42,501 bases of DNA from Candidatus Avoscillospira avicola (GTDB lineage: Bacteria > Bacillota > Clostridia > Oscillospirales > Oscillospiraceae): the NCBI GenBank assembly GCA_018712245.1, contig DVHE01000072.1, positions 1 through 42,501 of the forward strand, given 5' to 3'. Every line of letters starts with the position of its first letter. Positions within the stretch are counted from its first letter, which is position 1. Positions 6,400-15,416 of this stretch are shown piece by piece. The position numbers and the translations under genes were made by a program. The notes under the pieces were generated by a model. It ran no database searches and had not been told where the DNA came from. It saw nothing but the letters and a program-made list of their open reading frames with translations.

Positions 6400-7733
6400 A
6401 GCGTATTTTTGCATGGCTTTTCGTACTTTTGCTTTTGGCCGGATGCTCGGCCCATCCCACGGTGACGGAAGCGCCCCAGGACGCGGCGGGACCGGTTTCG
6501 GCAGCGGACACGGCAGCGGAACCCGTCACGCTGAAGTTGGCGGGCATCGACATCACCGGCGAGCCCATAGACGCCATGGTCAAGGCCTTCAACCAGGCCC
6601 AGGACGCCATTGTGATCGAGCTGACGGACTATGGCACGGAGTTCGGCCCGGAGGAGAAGGAGCGGGCGGCGTCTCTGCTGACCACGGAGATTCTGGCCGG
6701 CAACCGGCCGGACCTGGTATATTTCCCGGATTTGTGGTTCCTGGGGACGGAGACGGTCAATTTGTTGTCACCGCTTCCCTTTATCGGCCAGGGGCTGCTG
6801 CTGGACCTGGACCCCTATGTGGCCCAGGACCCGGACCTGCAGGCGGAGGATATTCTGATTTGGGATGCCCTACACCAGTACGGCGGGCTGTACCTGGTCT
6901 CCGACCTGTTCTCCGTGCAGACTGTGGTCTGCGCCCCGTCGTTCTATGCGGACCATGCGGGCTGGACGATTGCGGAGTATCTGGAGCTGGAGGCGGCTCT
7001 GCCCGATGGCTATGAGATGATGGATGCTATGAACCCCGAGTATTTTCTCCTGGGGATCGGCAGCCGGTATATGCAGAAGGCGCTGGACCTGGAGCACGCC
7101 GCCTGTGACTTTGACAATGCGGAATTTATCGCCCTGCTGGACAGCGCCACCAAGGTCCGAGAATACAAGGCGGAATGGGAAGGAAAGGGCGTTTGTGCGC
7201 TGATGATGGATGGTACTCTGATGGGCTGCTATACAGACGTGCAAGGATCTTGGAGTGTTGCCTTCGACCGCACGGAGGCCGGTCGGACGGAGCCCATGGC
7301 CTATATCGGCTGGCCCACGCCCGACGGAAGCGGCGGCTCGGACATCCATCTGCTCGGCTCCCTGGGGGTGATGGCGGACACGGCGCACAAGGACGCCTGC
7401 TGGCAATTCGTCAAATATATGATCATGCACCCCGGGTATATCTATGATATGGAGGTGCGGAATCAGGGCTTCCCGCTCTATATCCCGGCAATGCCGGAGA
7501 ACCCGAAGACCCTGACAGACCCCAACCGCCTTTTTGAGCCGCTGCAATCGGACGCCGATGCCTTCCGCGCTTTGGCAGCCCGGTGTACCACCATGAGCTT
7601 CTACGACGACGCGGTTATGGACATTATTTTGGAGGAGGCCCAGGAGCTGCTGGCCGGAAATGTGACGGCGGCGGAGACCGCCAAAAACATCCAGGACCGC
7701 GCCAGCCTGTATATGCTGGAACAGTACGGCTGA
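6396..7733 (+). CDS. Extracellular solute-binding lipoprotein (ABC transporter family 1-like)
   Basis: A 445-residue lipoprotein. The N-terminal signal peptide ends in the lipobox LLAGC, with the lipidated C17, and a Thr/Ala/Asp-rich spacer follows. The mature part has the two-lobe layout of family-1 (sugar-type) substrate-binding proteins: an early segment containing AMVKAFNQAQ and a later GSGGSDIHLLGSLGVMADTA region with the characteristic late helix of the second lobe (CWQFVKYMI). Start 6396 is set by AGGGAGGAG with good spacing. No permease or ATPase genes flank it, so the transporter partner is unlinked or the protein serves as a sensor or scavenger. The substrate is unknown. A perfect bidirectional terminator follows. 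Confidence 0.88.
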   Translation: MKRIFAWLFVLLLLAGCSAHPTVTEAPQDAAGPVSAADTAAEPVTLKLAGIDITGEPIDAMVKAFNQAQDAIVIELTDYGTEFGPEEKERAASLLTTEILAGNRPDLVYFPDLWFLGTETVNLLSPLPFIGQGLLLDLDPYVAQDPDLQAEDILIWDALHQYGGLYLVSDLFSVQTVVCAPSFYADHAGWTIAEYLELEAALPDGYEMMDAMNPEYFLLGIGSRYMQKALDLEHAACDFDNAEFIALLDSATKVREYKAEWEGKGVCALMMDGTLMGCYTDVQGSWSVAFDRTEAGRTEPMAYIGWPTPDGSGGSDIHLLGSLGVMADTAHKDACWQFVKYMIMHPGYIYDMEVRNQGFPLYIPAMPENPKTLTDPNRLFEPLQSDADAFRALAARCTTMSFYDDAVMDIILEEAQELLAGNVTAAETAKNIQDRASLYMLEQYG

Positions 7734-7797
7734 TGGCGCGCATCCGGTCCGGGGATGATCTGGTCCATATTGCTGCCAGAAGTTTGAAAATTGATAT

Positions 7798-7840
7798 AAA
7801 ATCACCGTGAAACCCACTGAATGTGTTTCACGGTGATTTT
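7798..7840. terminator. Bidirectional terminator between convergent operons
   Basis: A perfect 16-bp stem, AAAATCACCGTGAAAC with GTTTCACGGTGATTTT, around an 11-base loop. The A and T flanks serve both the plus-strand lipoprotein gene and the minus-strand aro operon. Confidence 0.9.
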
Positions 7841-7864
7841 GATTCTGTGATGTGCGTCCCGCTC

Positions 7865-9061
7865 TCAGACCTTGGAGACGCCGCAGGCCTGGGCCAGCCG
7901 GGCAAAGGCGGGGAGGGATCGGACGATGGTCTCGTGATCCACGCAGTAGCTGACGCGCAGGTATTCCGGCACGCCGAAGTCGTGGCCCGGGACCAGCATC
8001 AGCTCATATTCCTTGGCCTTTTCGCAGAAGGCCATGGAGTCCGGCCAGGGGGACTTCATAAAGAGGTAGAAGGCACCGTCGGGGTGGACGCAGGTGAAAC
8101 CCAGGTCCTCCAGGCCTTTCACCAGCACGTCCCGGTTGCGCTTGTAGTAGTCCACATCGGCCACCACGTCCACGCACCGCTCGATGACCCGCTGATAGAG
8201 GTTCGAGGTGCAGATATGGCCCAGGGCCCGGGCCGCGCCGGAGCAGACGTCCACCACGTCTTCATAGGCGGCGCAGCGGCGGCAGATGGCCAGGTAGCCC
8301 ATCCGCTCGCCGGGGATGGAGAGGGTCTTGGAGTAGGAGTAGCAGACCAGGGTATCGTCGTAGAAGTCCATCAGGTAGGGGACCTCCACGCCGTCGTAGG
8401 CCAGCTCCCGGTAGGGCTCGTCAGAGAGCAGGTAGATGGGGTGGCCGAACTTCGCCTCAGCGGCCTTCATGGCGTCGGTCAGGCCCTGGATGGTCTCCCG
8501 GGTGTAGATGACGCCGGAGGGGTTGTTGGGGGAGTTGAGGATCACCACCCGGGTCTTCTCGGTCAGCGCGGCTTCGAAGGCGGGCAGGTCCAGCTGGAAG
8601 GTGTCGGGCAGCGACTTGACGATGACCGCCTTGGCCCCGTAGGCCTCCACATAGATGAGGTACTCCATATAGTGGGGCGTGAAGATGATGACCTCGTCGC
8701 CGGGCTGGGTCAGACCTTTGAGGGCCATGGCGATGGCCCCGGAGGCGCCGGCGGTGACGAAGATGCCCGAGGCGTCCACATGGTCGCCAAAGCGGCGGTT
8801 GATGGAGGCCGCGATGGTCTGCCGCAGGGACATGAGGCCGGGAGCCGGGGTGTAGCTGTGGATGGCCACGGGGTCGGCGTGTTGCAGCAGGTCCAGCATG
8901 GCGGCGTGGACCTCCGGCGGCGGGGGCACGTTGGGGCTGCCGATGGAGAAGTCGAAGACGTTCTCCGGGCCGATCTGCGCCTTCCGGGCCCCGGCGTAGG
9001 CCGAAAGGTCGCGGATAACGTTGGGCTTGCGCCCATAGTCGATCAAATTCTGGGCAAACAT
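7865..9061 (-). CDS. PLP-dependent aminotransferase, probably the aromatic/prephenate aminotransferase of the pathway
   Basis: A 398-residue class I/II aminotransferase of normal length. N179 in NSPNNPSG, D214 in LLSDEPY, the PLP-binding lysine K245 in SYSKTLSIPGER and a C-terminal RVSYC arginine are all visible. It is the last gene of the aro operon, which otherwise encodes everything needed for Phe and Tyr except the final transamination of phenylpyruvate and hydroxyphenylpyruvate. That context is the main reason to propose an aromatic aminotransferase. The family also includes aspartate and alanine aminotransferases, so substrate specificity is inferred only. AAGGAGG precedes the ATG, and aroQ ends 14 bases upstream. 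Confidence 0.92.
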   Translation of the reverse strand: MFAQNLIDYGRKPNVIRDLSAYAGARKAQIGPENVFDFSIGSPNVPPPPEVHAAMLDLLQHADPVAIHSYTPAPGLMSLRQTIAASINRRFGDHVDASGIFVTAGASGAIAMALKGLTQPGDEVIIFTPHYMEYLIYVEAYGAKAVIVKSLPDTFQLDLPAFEAALTEKTRVVILNSPNNPSGVIYTRETIQGLTDAMKAAEAKFGHPIYLLSDEPYRELAYDGVEVPYLMDFYDDTLVCYSYSKTLSIPGERMGYLAICRRCAAYEDVVDVCSGAARALGHICTSNLYQRVIERCVDVVADVDYYKRNRDVLVKGLEDLGFTCVHPDGAFYLFMKSPWPDSMAFCEKAKEYELMLVPGHDFGVPEYLRVSYCVDHETIVRSLPAFARLAQACGVSKV

Positions 9062-9075
9062 GGCGATTCCTCCTT

Positions 9076-9510
9076 TTATTTGGAAAGATGCTCCTTTAAT
9101 AACTCCATGGCTTTGGCGTAGCCCTGGAGGCCGTGGCCGGTGATGGTGGCGATACAGGCGCTGCGGACGTAGGAGACCTGGCGGAAGGCCTCCCGCTGGG
9201 AGACGTCGGAGATATGGACCTCCACCGTGGGGATGGAGACGGCCTTCAGGGCGTCCAGCAGGGCGACGCTGGTGTGGGTGTAGGCCGCCGGGTTGAAAAC
9301 CAGCCCATCGTAGACGCCGTAGGCGGCCTGAATGGCGTCCACCAGCGCGCCCTCGTGGTTGCTCTGATAGGTGTCGGCCTCCACGCCCAGCCGGGCGGCG
9401 GTGGCCGCGACCAGGATCCGGAGGTCTTCATACGTCTCCCGGCCATAGATGGCCGGCTCCCGGAGGCCCAGAAGATTGAGGTTCGGGCCGTTGAGAATCA
9501 GAAATTTCAT
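9076..9510 (-). CDS. Type II 3-dehydroquinate dehydratase
   Basis: A 144-residue protein matching the usual length of type II (dodecameric) dehydroquinases. It opens with FLILNGPNLNLLGLREP, which carries the conserved Asn residues, followed by Y22 in AIYG, the catalytic tyrosine region. QSNHEG and NPAAYTHTSVAL are further active-site loops, and EVHISD contains the substrate-binding histidine. It converts 3-dehydroquinate to 3-dehydroshikimate, the third shikimate-pathway step. It lies between aroEK and the aminotransferase. A 157-base gap filled by an inverted repeat separates it from aroEK, but no promoter or terminator is evident there, so it should still be in the operon. Confidence 0.96.
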   Translation of the reverse strand: MKFLILNGPNLNLLGLREPAIYGRETYEDLRILVAATAARLGVEADTYQSNHEGALVDAIQAAYGVYDGLVFNPAAYTHTSVALLDALKAVSIPTVEVHISDVSQREAFRQVSYVRSACIATITGHGLQGYAKAMELLKEHLSK

Positions 9511-9540
9511 GGGATGCTCCTTTCACGGAACGACAGCATC

Positions 9541-9671
9541 GTAGGGGTCGATGCCCACATCGACCCGTGCCGCGCAAGCGGCCTCTCTGCCAAAGCCGGA
9601 TCTTTGTGCCACCACACCCAGGTGGAATACCGCCTTTCGGCGGTTGGGCCGATGTGGGCATCGGCCCCTAC
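9541..9671. repeat. GTAGGGG-type inverted repeat between aroEK and aroQ
   Basis: The left end (9541-9565) and the right end (9647-9671) are inverted copies differing at only a couple of positions, each with the inner palindrome CGATGnnnnCATCG. The right end overlaps the aroEK stop codon: TAG at 9670-9668 is the first three bases of TAGGGGC on the minus strand. The element sits inside an operon without an obvious terminator. Confidence 0.8.
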
Positions 9672-10891
9672 GGAGTTACAGATAGCTGCTGCAAAATCGC
9701 TTCAGCTGCCGCTTCCGGTGTGGTGTTGTCCACGGCGAAGTCGGAAAACTGTTCATACAGAGGCTGACGGCGGCGGTAGATTTCCTCCACGCCCAGGGCC
9801 TGGGACACCGGGCGGCCCGCGATGGGCAGGGCCTCCAGAGGCCGCTTCACCCAGACCACCGTGCCGTTTTGCCGGAGGAGGTCCCGGTTTTCCGGGCGGG
9901 TGACGCAGCCGCCGCCGGTGGCCAGCACCAGGCGGGACTTCTGCCCCAGCTCCCGGAGCAGAGCCGTCTCCAGCTGTCGGAAGGCGTCCTCGCCAAACTG
10001 CGCGAAGTAGTCGGGGATGGGCATCCCGGCCCGCTGCACCAATACTTCGTCACAGTCCACAAATTCCCGGCCCAGCTTTTGGGCAAGGATTCGGCCCACG
10101 GTGGTCTTGCCGGCGCCGGGCATCCCGATCAGCGCGATGTTTTCCATATCCCGGGCCACGGCGGCCACCACCCGCGAAAGAGTCTCTTCCGGGATGGCCT
10201 GGCCGGTGAAAATCTCGCTGGCCCGGACGGCCTGGGCTACCAGCATAAGAAGGCCGCTCTCGCAGGGGATGCCCCGGGCCTGGGCGTCCAGCATCAGCCG
10301 CGTCCTGGTGGGGTTATAGACGATGTCCAGCACCGCCTCCAGCTGCGGCAGGCGATCCAGGTTTACCGGGGACTGCCCGGCCTTGGGGTACATGCCCACC
10401 GGCGTGGCGTTGACCAGGATGGCCGCGTCACTGTGGCGGTGGAGATTTTCGTAGTTGTCCGGGCCGGAGCGGGAGATCACCGTCACCGCCGCGCCCAAAT
10501 TGGAAAGCACGGCCTGGGCCGTCACCGACGCGCCGCCGGAGCCCAGCACCAGGGCCTTTTTGCCCCGGCAGTCCACGCCCAGATGATGCACCATGGCCTC
10601 GAAGCCGTAGGCGTCGGTGTTGTCGCCGTAAATTTTGCCGTCCCGCTTCACCAGGGTGTTGACGCTGCCCAGGGCCGCTGCCAGGGGAGAGAGCTCGTCG
10701 CAGAAGGGCGCCACGGCTTTTTTATAGGGGATGGTGACGTTGAGGCCGTCCCAGGGGCCGGTCTTCACGAAGGCCTCCAGGGCCTCCGGCTCCAGCTCGA
10801 TGAGATCGTAGCGGTAGTCCCCCAGCAGGGCGTGGATGGCCGGGGAGTAGCTGTGGCCCAGGGTCCGGCCCAGAAGTCCGCACCGCAGCAT
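9668..10891 (-). CDS. Fused shikimate dehydrogenase / shikimate kinase
   Basis: A 407-residue bifunctional protein. Residues 1-245 are an AroE-type shikimate dehydrogenase with HSYSPAIH (substrate binding), NVTIPYK with catalytic K57, NTDAYGF with D93, and the nucleotide-binding loop GSGGAS. Residues 250-407 are an AroK-type shikimate kinase with Walker A GMPGAGKTT at 256-264, the shikimate-binding aspartate in FVDCDE, and GGG at 326-328. The junction is short (about RVVAAVARDMENIALIG) with no internal stop or start. The protein would perform steps four and five of the pathway. The start overlaps the pheA stop by one base (TGATG). The stop codon lies in a TAGGGGC repeat, so the natural C-terminus may have been altered slightly. 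Confidence 0.95.
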   Translation of the reverse strand: MLRCGLLGRTLGHSYSPAIHALLGDYRYDLIELEPEALEAFVKTGPWDGLNVTIPYKKAVAPFCDELSPLAAALGSVNTLVKRDGKIYGDNTDAYGFEAMVHHLGVDCRGKKALVLGSGGASVTAQAVLSNLGAAVTVISRSGPDNYENLHRHSDAAILVNATPVGMYPKAGQSPVNLDRLPQLEAVLDIVYNPTRTRLMLDAQARGIPCESGLLMLVAQAVRASEIFTGQAIPEETLSRVVAAVARDMENIALIGMPGAGKTTVGRILAQKLGREFVDCDEVLVQRAGMPIPDYFAQFGEDAFRQLETALLRELGQKSRLVLATGGGCVTRPENRDLLRQNGTVVWVKRPLEALPIAGRPVSQALGVEEIYRRRQPLYEQFSDFAVDNTTPEAAAEAILQQLSVTP

Positions 10892-12036
10892 CAGACCACC
10901 TCGGAGTAGGAGCCGAGGTAGGTGAAGTCCTCGGTGGAGGCGGACAGCTCACAGATGATCTGGATGAACTCCTCGGAGTAGATGGAGGTCTCCAGGTCGA
11001 AGTAGAACATGAACTCGAAATCCCGGTCCGGGATGGGGCGGGACTCCAGCTTGGTGATGTTGATGCCCAGGGCGTAGAACCGGGCCAGCAGCCGGTAGAG
11101 GGCGCCGGGCTTGTGGGCCGTGGCCAGCATCAGGCTGGTGCGGTCCGCGCCGGGGTAGATCTCCAGGTTCCGGGAGATGCAGATGAAGCGGGTGTAGTTG
11201 TTGCCCTGGTCCTGGACGTTGTACTTGAGGCAGCTGAGGTCATAGAGGTCCATGCAGCTTCTCGAGCAGAGGGCGGCCACGTCGCTGCGCTCCGATTCGG
11301 CCACCCGCTTGGCGGCCATGGCGGTGTTCTCCACGGCTGTCACCTTCACGTCTGGCCCCAGGGTTTTGAGGAACTCAGCGCACTGGCTGATGGCCTGCTC
11401 GTGGGAGAAGATCTCCTTGATGTCCGAGAGCTTGGTGCCCCGCTTGGCCAGCAGGTTGTGGTCAATCTTCAGCCGCACGGAGCGGACGATGGAGAAGTTG
11501 TGGTGGATCATCAGGTCATATACCTTTTTTACCGAGCCGGCGGTGGAGTTTTCAATGGGCACCACGCCGTACTGGCACAGGCCCTGCTCAATGGCGGAGA
11601 AGACGCCCTCGAAGCTGTTGAAGTAGAGGATGAAGGGCATTTTGAACAGCTTTTCCGTGGCGATCTGGGCGTAGGCCCCTTCGACGCCGCAGACGCCTAC
11701 GGCGGCGTTCTGGGGGAAGAGGCTGGGGGTGCCAGCGATGGCGTCGGCGATCTTGTGGCTCAGGTCGGTGTACTGCTCCATCTGGCGGCTCTGGTAAGAG
11801 CGGCTTAGCTCAAAGAGGGAGGAGTAGAGGACACTGGTGTAGTTCTTCATCTCCGGCGGCATCTTTTCCAGCAGGGTGCGCATTTTCTCCCGCTCCCGTC
11901 CGGCGTCCAGCACCGGCAGGCCGTGGGCCTTCTTGTAGGACGCGATGGCGCCGGCGGTCTCCATCCGCTTCCGAAAGAGGTCTGTAAGCTGATTGTCAAT
12001 TTCGTCGATCTGGACGCGGTAATCCTTTAAATCCAT
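10891..12036 (-). CDS. Chorismate mutase / prephenate dehydratase (P-protein)
   Basis: A 381-residue fusion of normal P-protein length. Residues 1-85 are an AroQ-type chorismate mutase (VQIDEIDNQLTDLFRKRM). Residues about 108-285 are prephenate dehydratase with GVEGAYAQ, PIENSTAGSV and the catalytic TRF motif. Residues about 295-375 are an ACT domain with PGALYRLLARF and ESRP, the motifs used for Phe feedback inhibition. It converts chorismate to phenylpyruvate. Start 12036 is set by AAGGAGG and the canonical MDLKDYR beginning. It overlaps aroC by 10 bases and aroEK by one base, so it is tightly coupled within the operon. Confidence 0.96.
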   Translation of the reverse strand: MDLKDYRVQIDEIDNQLTDLFRKRMETAGAIASYKKAHGLPVLDAGREREKMRTLLEKMPPEMKNYTSVLYSSLFELSRSYQSRQMEQYTDLSHKIADAIAGTPSLFPQNAAVGVCGVEGAYAQIATEKLFKMPFILYFNSFEGVFSAIEQGLCQYGVVPIENSTAGSVKKVYDLMIHHNFSIVRSVRLKIDHNLLAKRGTKLSDIKEIFSHEQAISQCAEFLKTLGPDVKVTAVENTAMAAKRVAESERSDVAALCSRSCMDLYDLSCLKYNVQDQGNNYTRFICISRNLEIYPGADRTSLMLATAHKPGALYRLLARFYALGINITKLESRPIPDRDFEFMFYFDLETSIYSEEFIQIICELSASTEDFTYLGSYSEVV

Positions 12037-13139
12037 GGGGAATCCTCCTTTGTATTGGTGCTGGCACAGAAATAGGCGTCCAGCAGCGCGATGGCGGCGG
12101 CGGCCTCCATCACCGGCACCGCCCGGGGAACGATGCACGGGTCGTGGCGGCCGTGGACCTCCAGCGGCGCGTCGGCCTTTTGCGAGAGGGACACACTCTC
12201 CTGGCGCTGGGCGATGGAGGCCGTGGGCTTCACTGCCGCCCGGAACACCACCGGCATTCCCGAGGTGATGCCGCCGAGGATGCCGCCGTGGCGGTTGGTG
12301 CGGGTGCGGACGGCGCCGCCGTCCATATAGTAAGGGTCGTTGTGCTGGCTGCCGGTCAGCCGCGCCGCTGGGAAGCCCAGGCCGAACTCAATGCCCCGAA
12401 TGGCGGGGATGCCGAAGACCAGCTGGGCGATGCGGTTTTCCATGCCGCCGAACATCGGGTCACCCCAGCCCACCGGGACGCCCACGGCGGCGCATTCGAT
12501 GACGCCGCCCAGGGAGTCGAGGTTTCCTTTGGCCGCCAGAATGGCAGAGCGCATCTCCTCAGCCGCGCCGTCGCGCAGCACCGGGAAGGGCTTTTGGAGC
12601 AGGGCCTGGAGTTGGGCCGCGTTCACACCGGCCAGGTCGAAGGAAGCGTCGTCCACGCTGCCGATGGACTGGATGTGGGCCGCCACGGTGACGCCCAGCT
12701 TCTCCAGCAGCTGGATGGCGATGCCGCCGGCGATGCACAGCGGCGCCGTCAGCCGCCCGGAGAAGTGGCCGCCGCCGGCCACGTCCTGGTAGCCGCCGAA
12801 CTTCACCTGGGCCGGGTAGTCGGCGTGGCCTGGCCTGGGGCAGTCCCGGAGATTGTCGTAGTCCCGGGAGCGGGTGTTGGTGTTGCGGATGATGGCCGTC
12901 AGCGGTGCGCCGCAGGTGCGGCCATCCACCAGCCCGGAGACGAATTCCGGCGTGTCCGGCTCCTTCCGCGAGGTGGTGATCCGGCCCTGGCCGGGGGCCC
13001 GGCGGGCCAAAAACTGCTGAAGCCGTTCCTCGTCCACGGCAACGCCGGCGGGCAGGCCTTCGATGGTCACGCCGATGGCCGGGGCGTGGGACTGGCCGAA
13101 AATCGTCAGGCGAAATCGTTCGCCGTAGGTGCTGCTCAT
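12027..13139 (-). CDS. Chorismate synthase
   Basis: A 370-residue enzyme. It uses reduced FMN to form chorismate from EPSP, the last common step of the pathway. Visible signatures are GQSHAPAIG near the N-terminus, GQGRITTSRKEPD, GGGHFSGRLTAPL and RHDPCIVPRAVPVMEA near the C-terminus. The start ATG at 13139 overlaps the aroA stop (ATGA), with a GGAGGG 8 bases upstream. An apparent longer frame reaching upstream is only read-through of aroA in another frame. Codon use and neighbours give no sign of transfer. Confidence 0.97.
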   Translation of the reverse strand: MSSTYGERFRLTIFGQSHAPAIGVTIEGLPAGVAVDEERLQQFLARRAPGQGRITTSRKEPDTPEFVSGLVDGRTCGAPLTAIIRNTNTRSRDYDNLRDCPRPGHADYPAQVKFGGYQDVAGGGHFSGRLTAPLCIAGGIAIQLLEKLGVTVAAHIQSIGSVDDASFDLAGVNAAQLQALLQKPFPVLRDGAAEEMRSAILAAKGNLDSLGGVIECAAVGVPVGWGDPMFGGMENRIAQLVFGIPAIRGIEFGLGFPAARLTGSQHNDPYYMDGGAVRTRTNRHGGILGGITSGMPVVFRAAVKPTASIAQRQESVSLSQKADAPLEVHGRHDPCIVPRAVPVMEAAAAIALLDAYFCASTNTKEDSPWI

Positions 13140-14365
13140 TGGAGTTTCCCTCCCAATGCTTGAAAGTCTGCCCAGAAGCCGGGATAGGACTTCTCCACCG
13201 CCTGGGCGTTGCGGATGGTGACGGGGCCGCTGGCGAAGGTCGCCGCCACGGCGGCGGCCATGGCGATGCGGTGGTCGAAAAAGCTCTCCACCGTGCCGCC
13301 GGTGAGCCCGGTGCCTTGAATGATGAGGCCGTCGGCGGTGACGGTGACGTCGCCGCCCAGGCTGCGCAGCAGCGCCGCCACGGTCTCCAGCCGGTCCGAC
13401 TCCTTGAGCCGCAGCCGCGCCGCGTTGAAAATGCGGCTGGTGCCCTTCGCGTTGGCCGCCAGCACCGCCAGCACCGGCACCAGGTCCGGGATGGCGGCGG
13501 CGTCGATGTCCTGGGCCTGGAGCGGCCCCAGGGTCACGGCGGCGGTGTCGCCCTGCTGGGAAACCGCGGCGCCGAAGCGGCTGAGTAGCCACAGGATGGC
13601 CCGGTCGCCCTGGCAGCTGTGGAGGTCCAGCCCCGATACCGCCGCGCCGGAGGCCAGGAAGAAGGCGGCGTTGGACCAGTCGCCCTCCACCACGGCGCTG
13701 CCGGGGCTTTGGAAGGCGCGGGGGGCGATGTCGTAGACCGGCGCGTGCCACTGGGGCGCGGCGCCGAACTGCGAGAGGGCCGCTTCGGTCAGGCGCAGGT
13801 AGGGGGCCGATTCGATCCGCCCGGCGACGGTCAGCGTGCTGGCCTCCCCCAGCAGGGGCAGGGCGAAGAGCAGGCCGGTAATATACTGGCTGGAGACATC
13901 CCCGGGCAGCGCGTAGGCGCCGGGGGCCAGTTGGCCGGAGACGGTCAGAGTGGTCTCGGTGGTCCGGGTCAGAACGGCGCCGTGGGACGTCAGCTCCCGG
14001 TCCAGGGGGAACAGAGGCCGCTGGGGCAGCCGCCCCTCCATCTGGAAGGTGGCTTCCACGCCCAGAGCCGCCGCCACCGGCAGGAGAAAGCGCAGGGTGG
14101 AGCCGCTCTCGCCGCAGGGTAAAAGGGCCGCCTGGGGTGCCGGGCCGGGGACGACGGTGAAGCCCGCCTCGGTGTGCAGGACCTTGGCCCCCAGGGCCGA
14201 GAGGCACCGGGCCGTGGCCAGGATGTCCTGGGAGACGGCGGGGCAGGCGATGGCGGTGGGTGCCTGGGCCAGGGCCGCGGCGATCAGCAGCCGGTGGGCA
14301 GCCGACTTGGAGGGGATGGCAGCCACGGTGCCGGAGAGCTTGCCGGGGAGAATGGTGACGTCCAT
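13136..14365 (-). CDS. 3-phosphoshikimate 1-carboxyvinyltransferase (EPSP synthase)
   Basis: A 409-residue enzyme that joins PEP and shikimate-3-phosphate. Motifs include SKSAAHR at 19-25 (substrate binding), CGESGSTLRF at 84-93 (the PEP/glyphosate loop), GRLPQRP, the catalytic aspartate D294 in PDLVPVLA and RLKESDRL at 318-325. The glyphosate-loop sequence differs from the enterobacterial LGNAGTAMR form but is a normal clostridial type. The gene begins one base after the aroB stop and overlaps aroC by four bases. Confidence 0.97.
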   Translation of the reverse strand: MDVTILPGKLSGTVAAIPSKSAAHRLLIAAALAQAPTAIACPAVSQDILATARCLSALGAKVLHTEAGFTVVPGPAPQAALLPCGESGSTLRFLLPVAAALGVEATFQMEGRLPQRPLFPLDRELTSHGAVLTRTTETTLTVSGQLAPGAYALPGDVSSQYITGLLFALPLLGEASTLTVAGRIESAPYLRLTEAALSQFGAAPQWHAPVYDIAPRAFQSPGSAVVEGDWSNAAFFLASGAAVSGLDLHSCQGDRAILWLLSRFGAAVSQQGDTAAVTLGPLQAQDIDAAAIPDLVPVLAVLAANAKGTSRIFNAARLRLKESDRLETVAALLRSLGGDVTVTADGLIIQGTGLTGGTVESFFDHRIAMAAAVAATFASGPVTIRNAQAVEKSYPGFWADFQALGGKLQ

Positions 14366-14366
14366 C

Positions 14367-15416
14367 TCAGCCCTCCTTTCCCGCGGCGATCCAGTCCGGC
14401 AGCGCCGCGACGGGGATGGGATGGAGGACGCAGTCGCCGATGGCCCGGGGCACCACCAGGGTCAGCGTGTCGCCCCGGCGCTTCTTGTCGCCCAGGGCGG
14501 CGGCCAGGATGGCCTCGGGGGACTGGGCGGTGGCAGTGGGCAGGCCGAAGGCCGCCAGCTTGGCTGTGATCTCCGCCGCAGTCTCCGGCGCGCAGAGGCC
14601 GAAGCGGGCGGCGGCCCGGGCGATCATGGCCATGCCAATGGAGACCGCCTGGCCGTGGGAGAGGGTGAAGCAGCTCTCTTTTTCCACGGCGTGGCCCAGG
14701 GTGTGGCCCAGGTTTAGGAACTGCCGGGCGCCGTTGTCAAATTCGTCGGCCTCCACCTTCTGCCGCTTGTCGTCGATGCAGGCGGCGATGATGGCCTCGT
14801 CAATGGTCTCCGGCGTCAGCGCGTCGAAGAGGGCGCGGCCGGAGAGGACGCCGTATTTGATGACCTCGGCGCAGCCGTCCCGGAAGACGGCGCCGGGCAG
14901 CGTCTTTAAGAGGTCCAGGTCGCAGAGAACGGCGGCGGGCTGGTAAAAGGCGCCGCAGAGATTTTTTCCGGCGGGCAGGTCAATGGCGGTCTTGCCGCCC
15001 ACAGAGCTGTCCACCATGGCCAGGAGCGTGGTGGGCACCTGGACATAGGCGATGCCCCGGAGGTAGCAGGCCGCGGCGAAGCCGGTGAGGTCGCCGGTGA
15101 CGCCGCCGCCCAGGGCCACCACCAGGTCGCTCCGGGTCAGGTGGCTGGCGGCCAGGTCGTTGACCAGATTGAGAAATTCCGTGCCGCACTTGCTGGCCTC
15201 TCCGGCGGGGAAGACGTGGGTCACGACGTCAAAGCCGGCTTTTTCCAGCGAGGCGACGGCTGCCGCCCCGTGGAGGGGGAAGACCGTAGTCTCGCTGACC
15301 ACCATGGCCCGGCGGCCTTTGACCAGGGTGGCGCAGGTCGCACCCAGGGCGGGAAGGAGGCCTCTGCCCACCGTGACGGTGTAAGGGCGGGAGGCTCGAA
15401 TTTCAATGGTTTTCAT
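14367..15416 (-). CDS. 3-dehydroquinate synthase
   Basis: A 349-residue NAD- and metal-dependent enzyme converting DAHP to 3-dehydroquinate. The NAD-binding GGGVTGDLTGF (103-113), the VDSSVGGKTAID phosphate/substrate region (135-146), and the metal ligands E184 (AEVIKYG), H238 (NLGHTLGHA) and H254 (SHGQAV) are all present, as is the catalytic H242. It overlaps tyrA by four bases and aroA follows after one base. Confidence 0.97.
   Translation of the reverse strand: MKTIEIRASRPYTVTVGRGLLPALGATCATLVKGRRAMVVSETTVFPLHGAAAVASLEKAGFDVVTHVFPAGEASKCGTEFLNLVNDLAASHLTRSDLVVALGGGVTGDLTGFAAACYLRGIAYVQVPTTLLAMVDSSVGGKTAIDLPAGKNLCGAFYQPAAVLCDLDLLKTLPGAVFRDGCAEVIKYGVLSGRALFDALTPETIDEAIIAACIDDKRQKVEADEFDNGARQFLNLGHTLGHAVEKESCFTLSHGQAVSIGMAMIARAAARFGLCAPETAAEITAKLAAFGLPTATAQSPEAILAAALGDKKRRGDTLTLVVPRAIGDCVLHPIPVAALPDWIAAGKEG

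Noticed and set aside
12027-14207. A single long frame covering aroC and extending far upstream
   Set aside because: Only the part from 13139 is chorismate synthase; the upstream part is Arg/Gly/Pro-rich read-through antiparallel to aroA coding logic in another frame, and aroA itself is intact.
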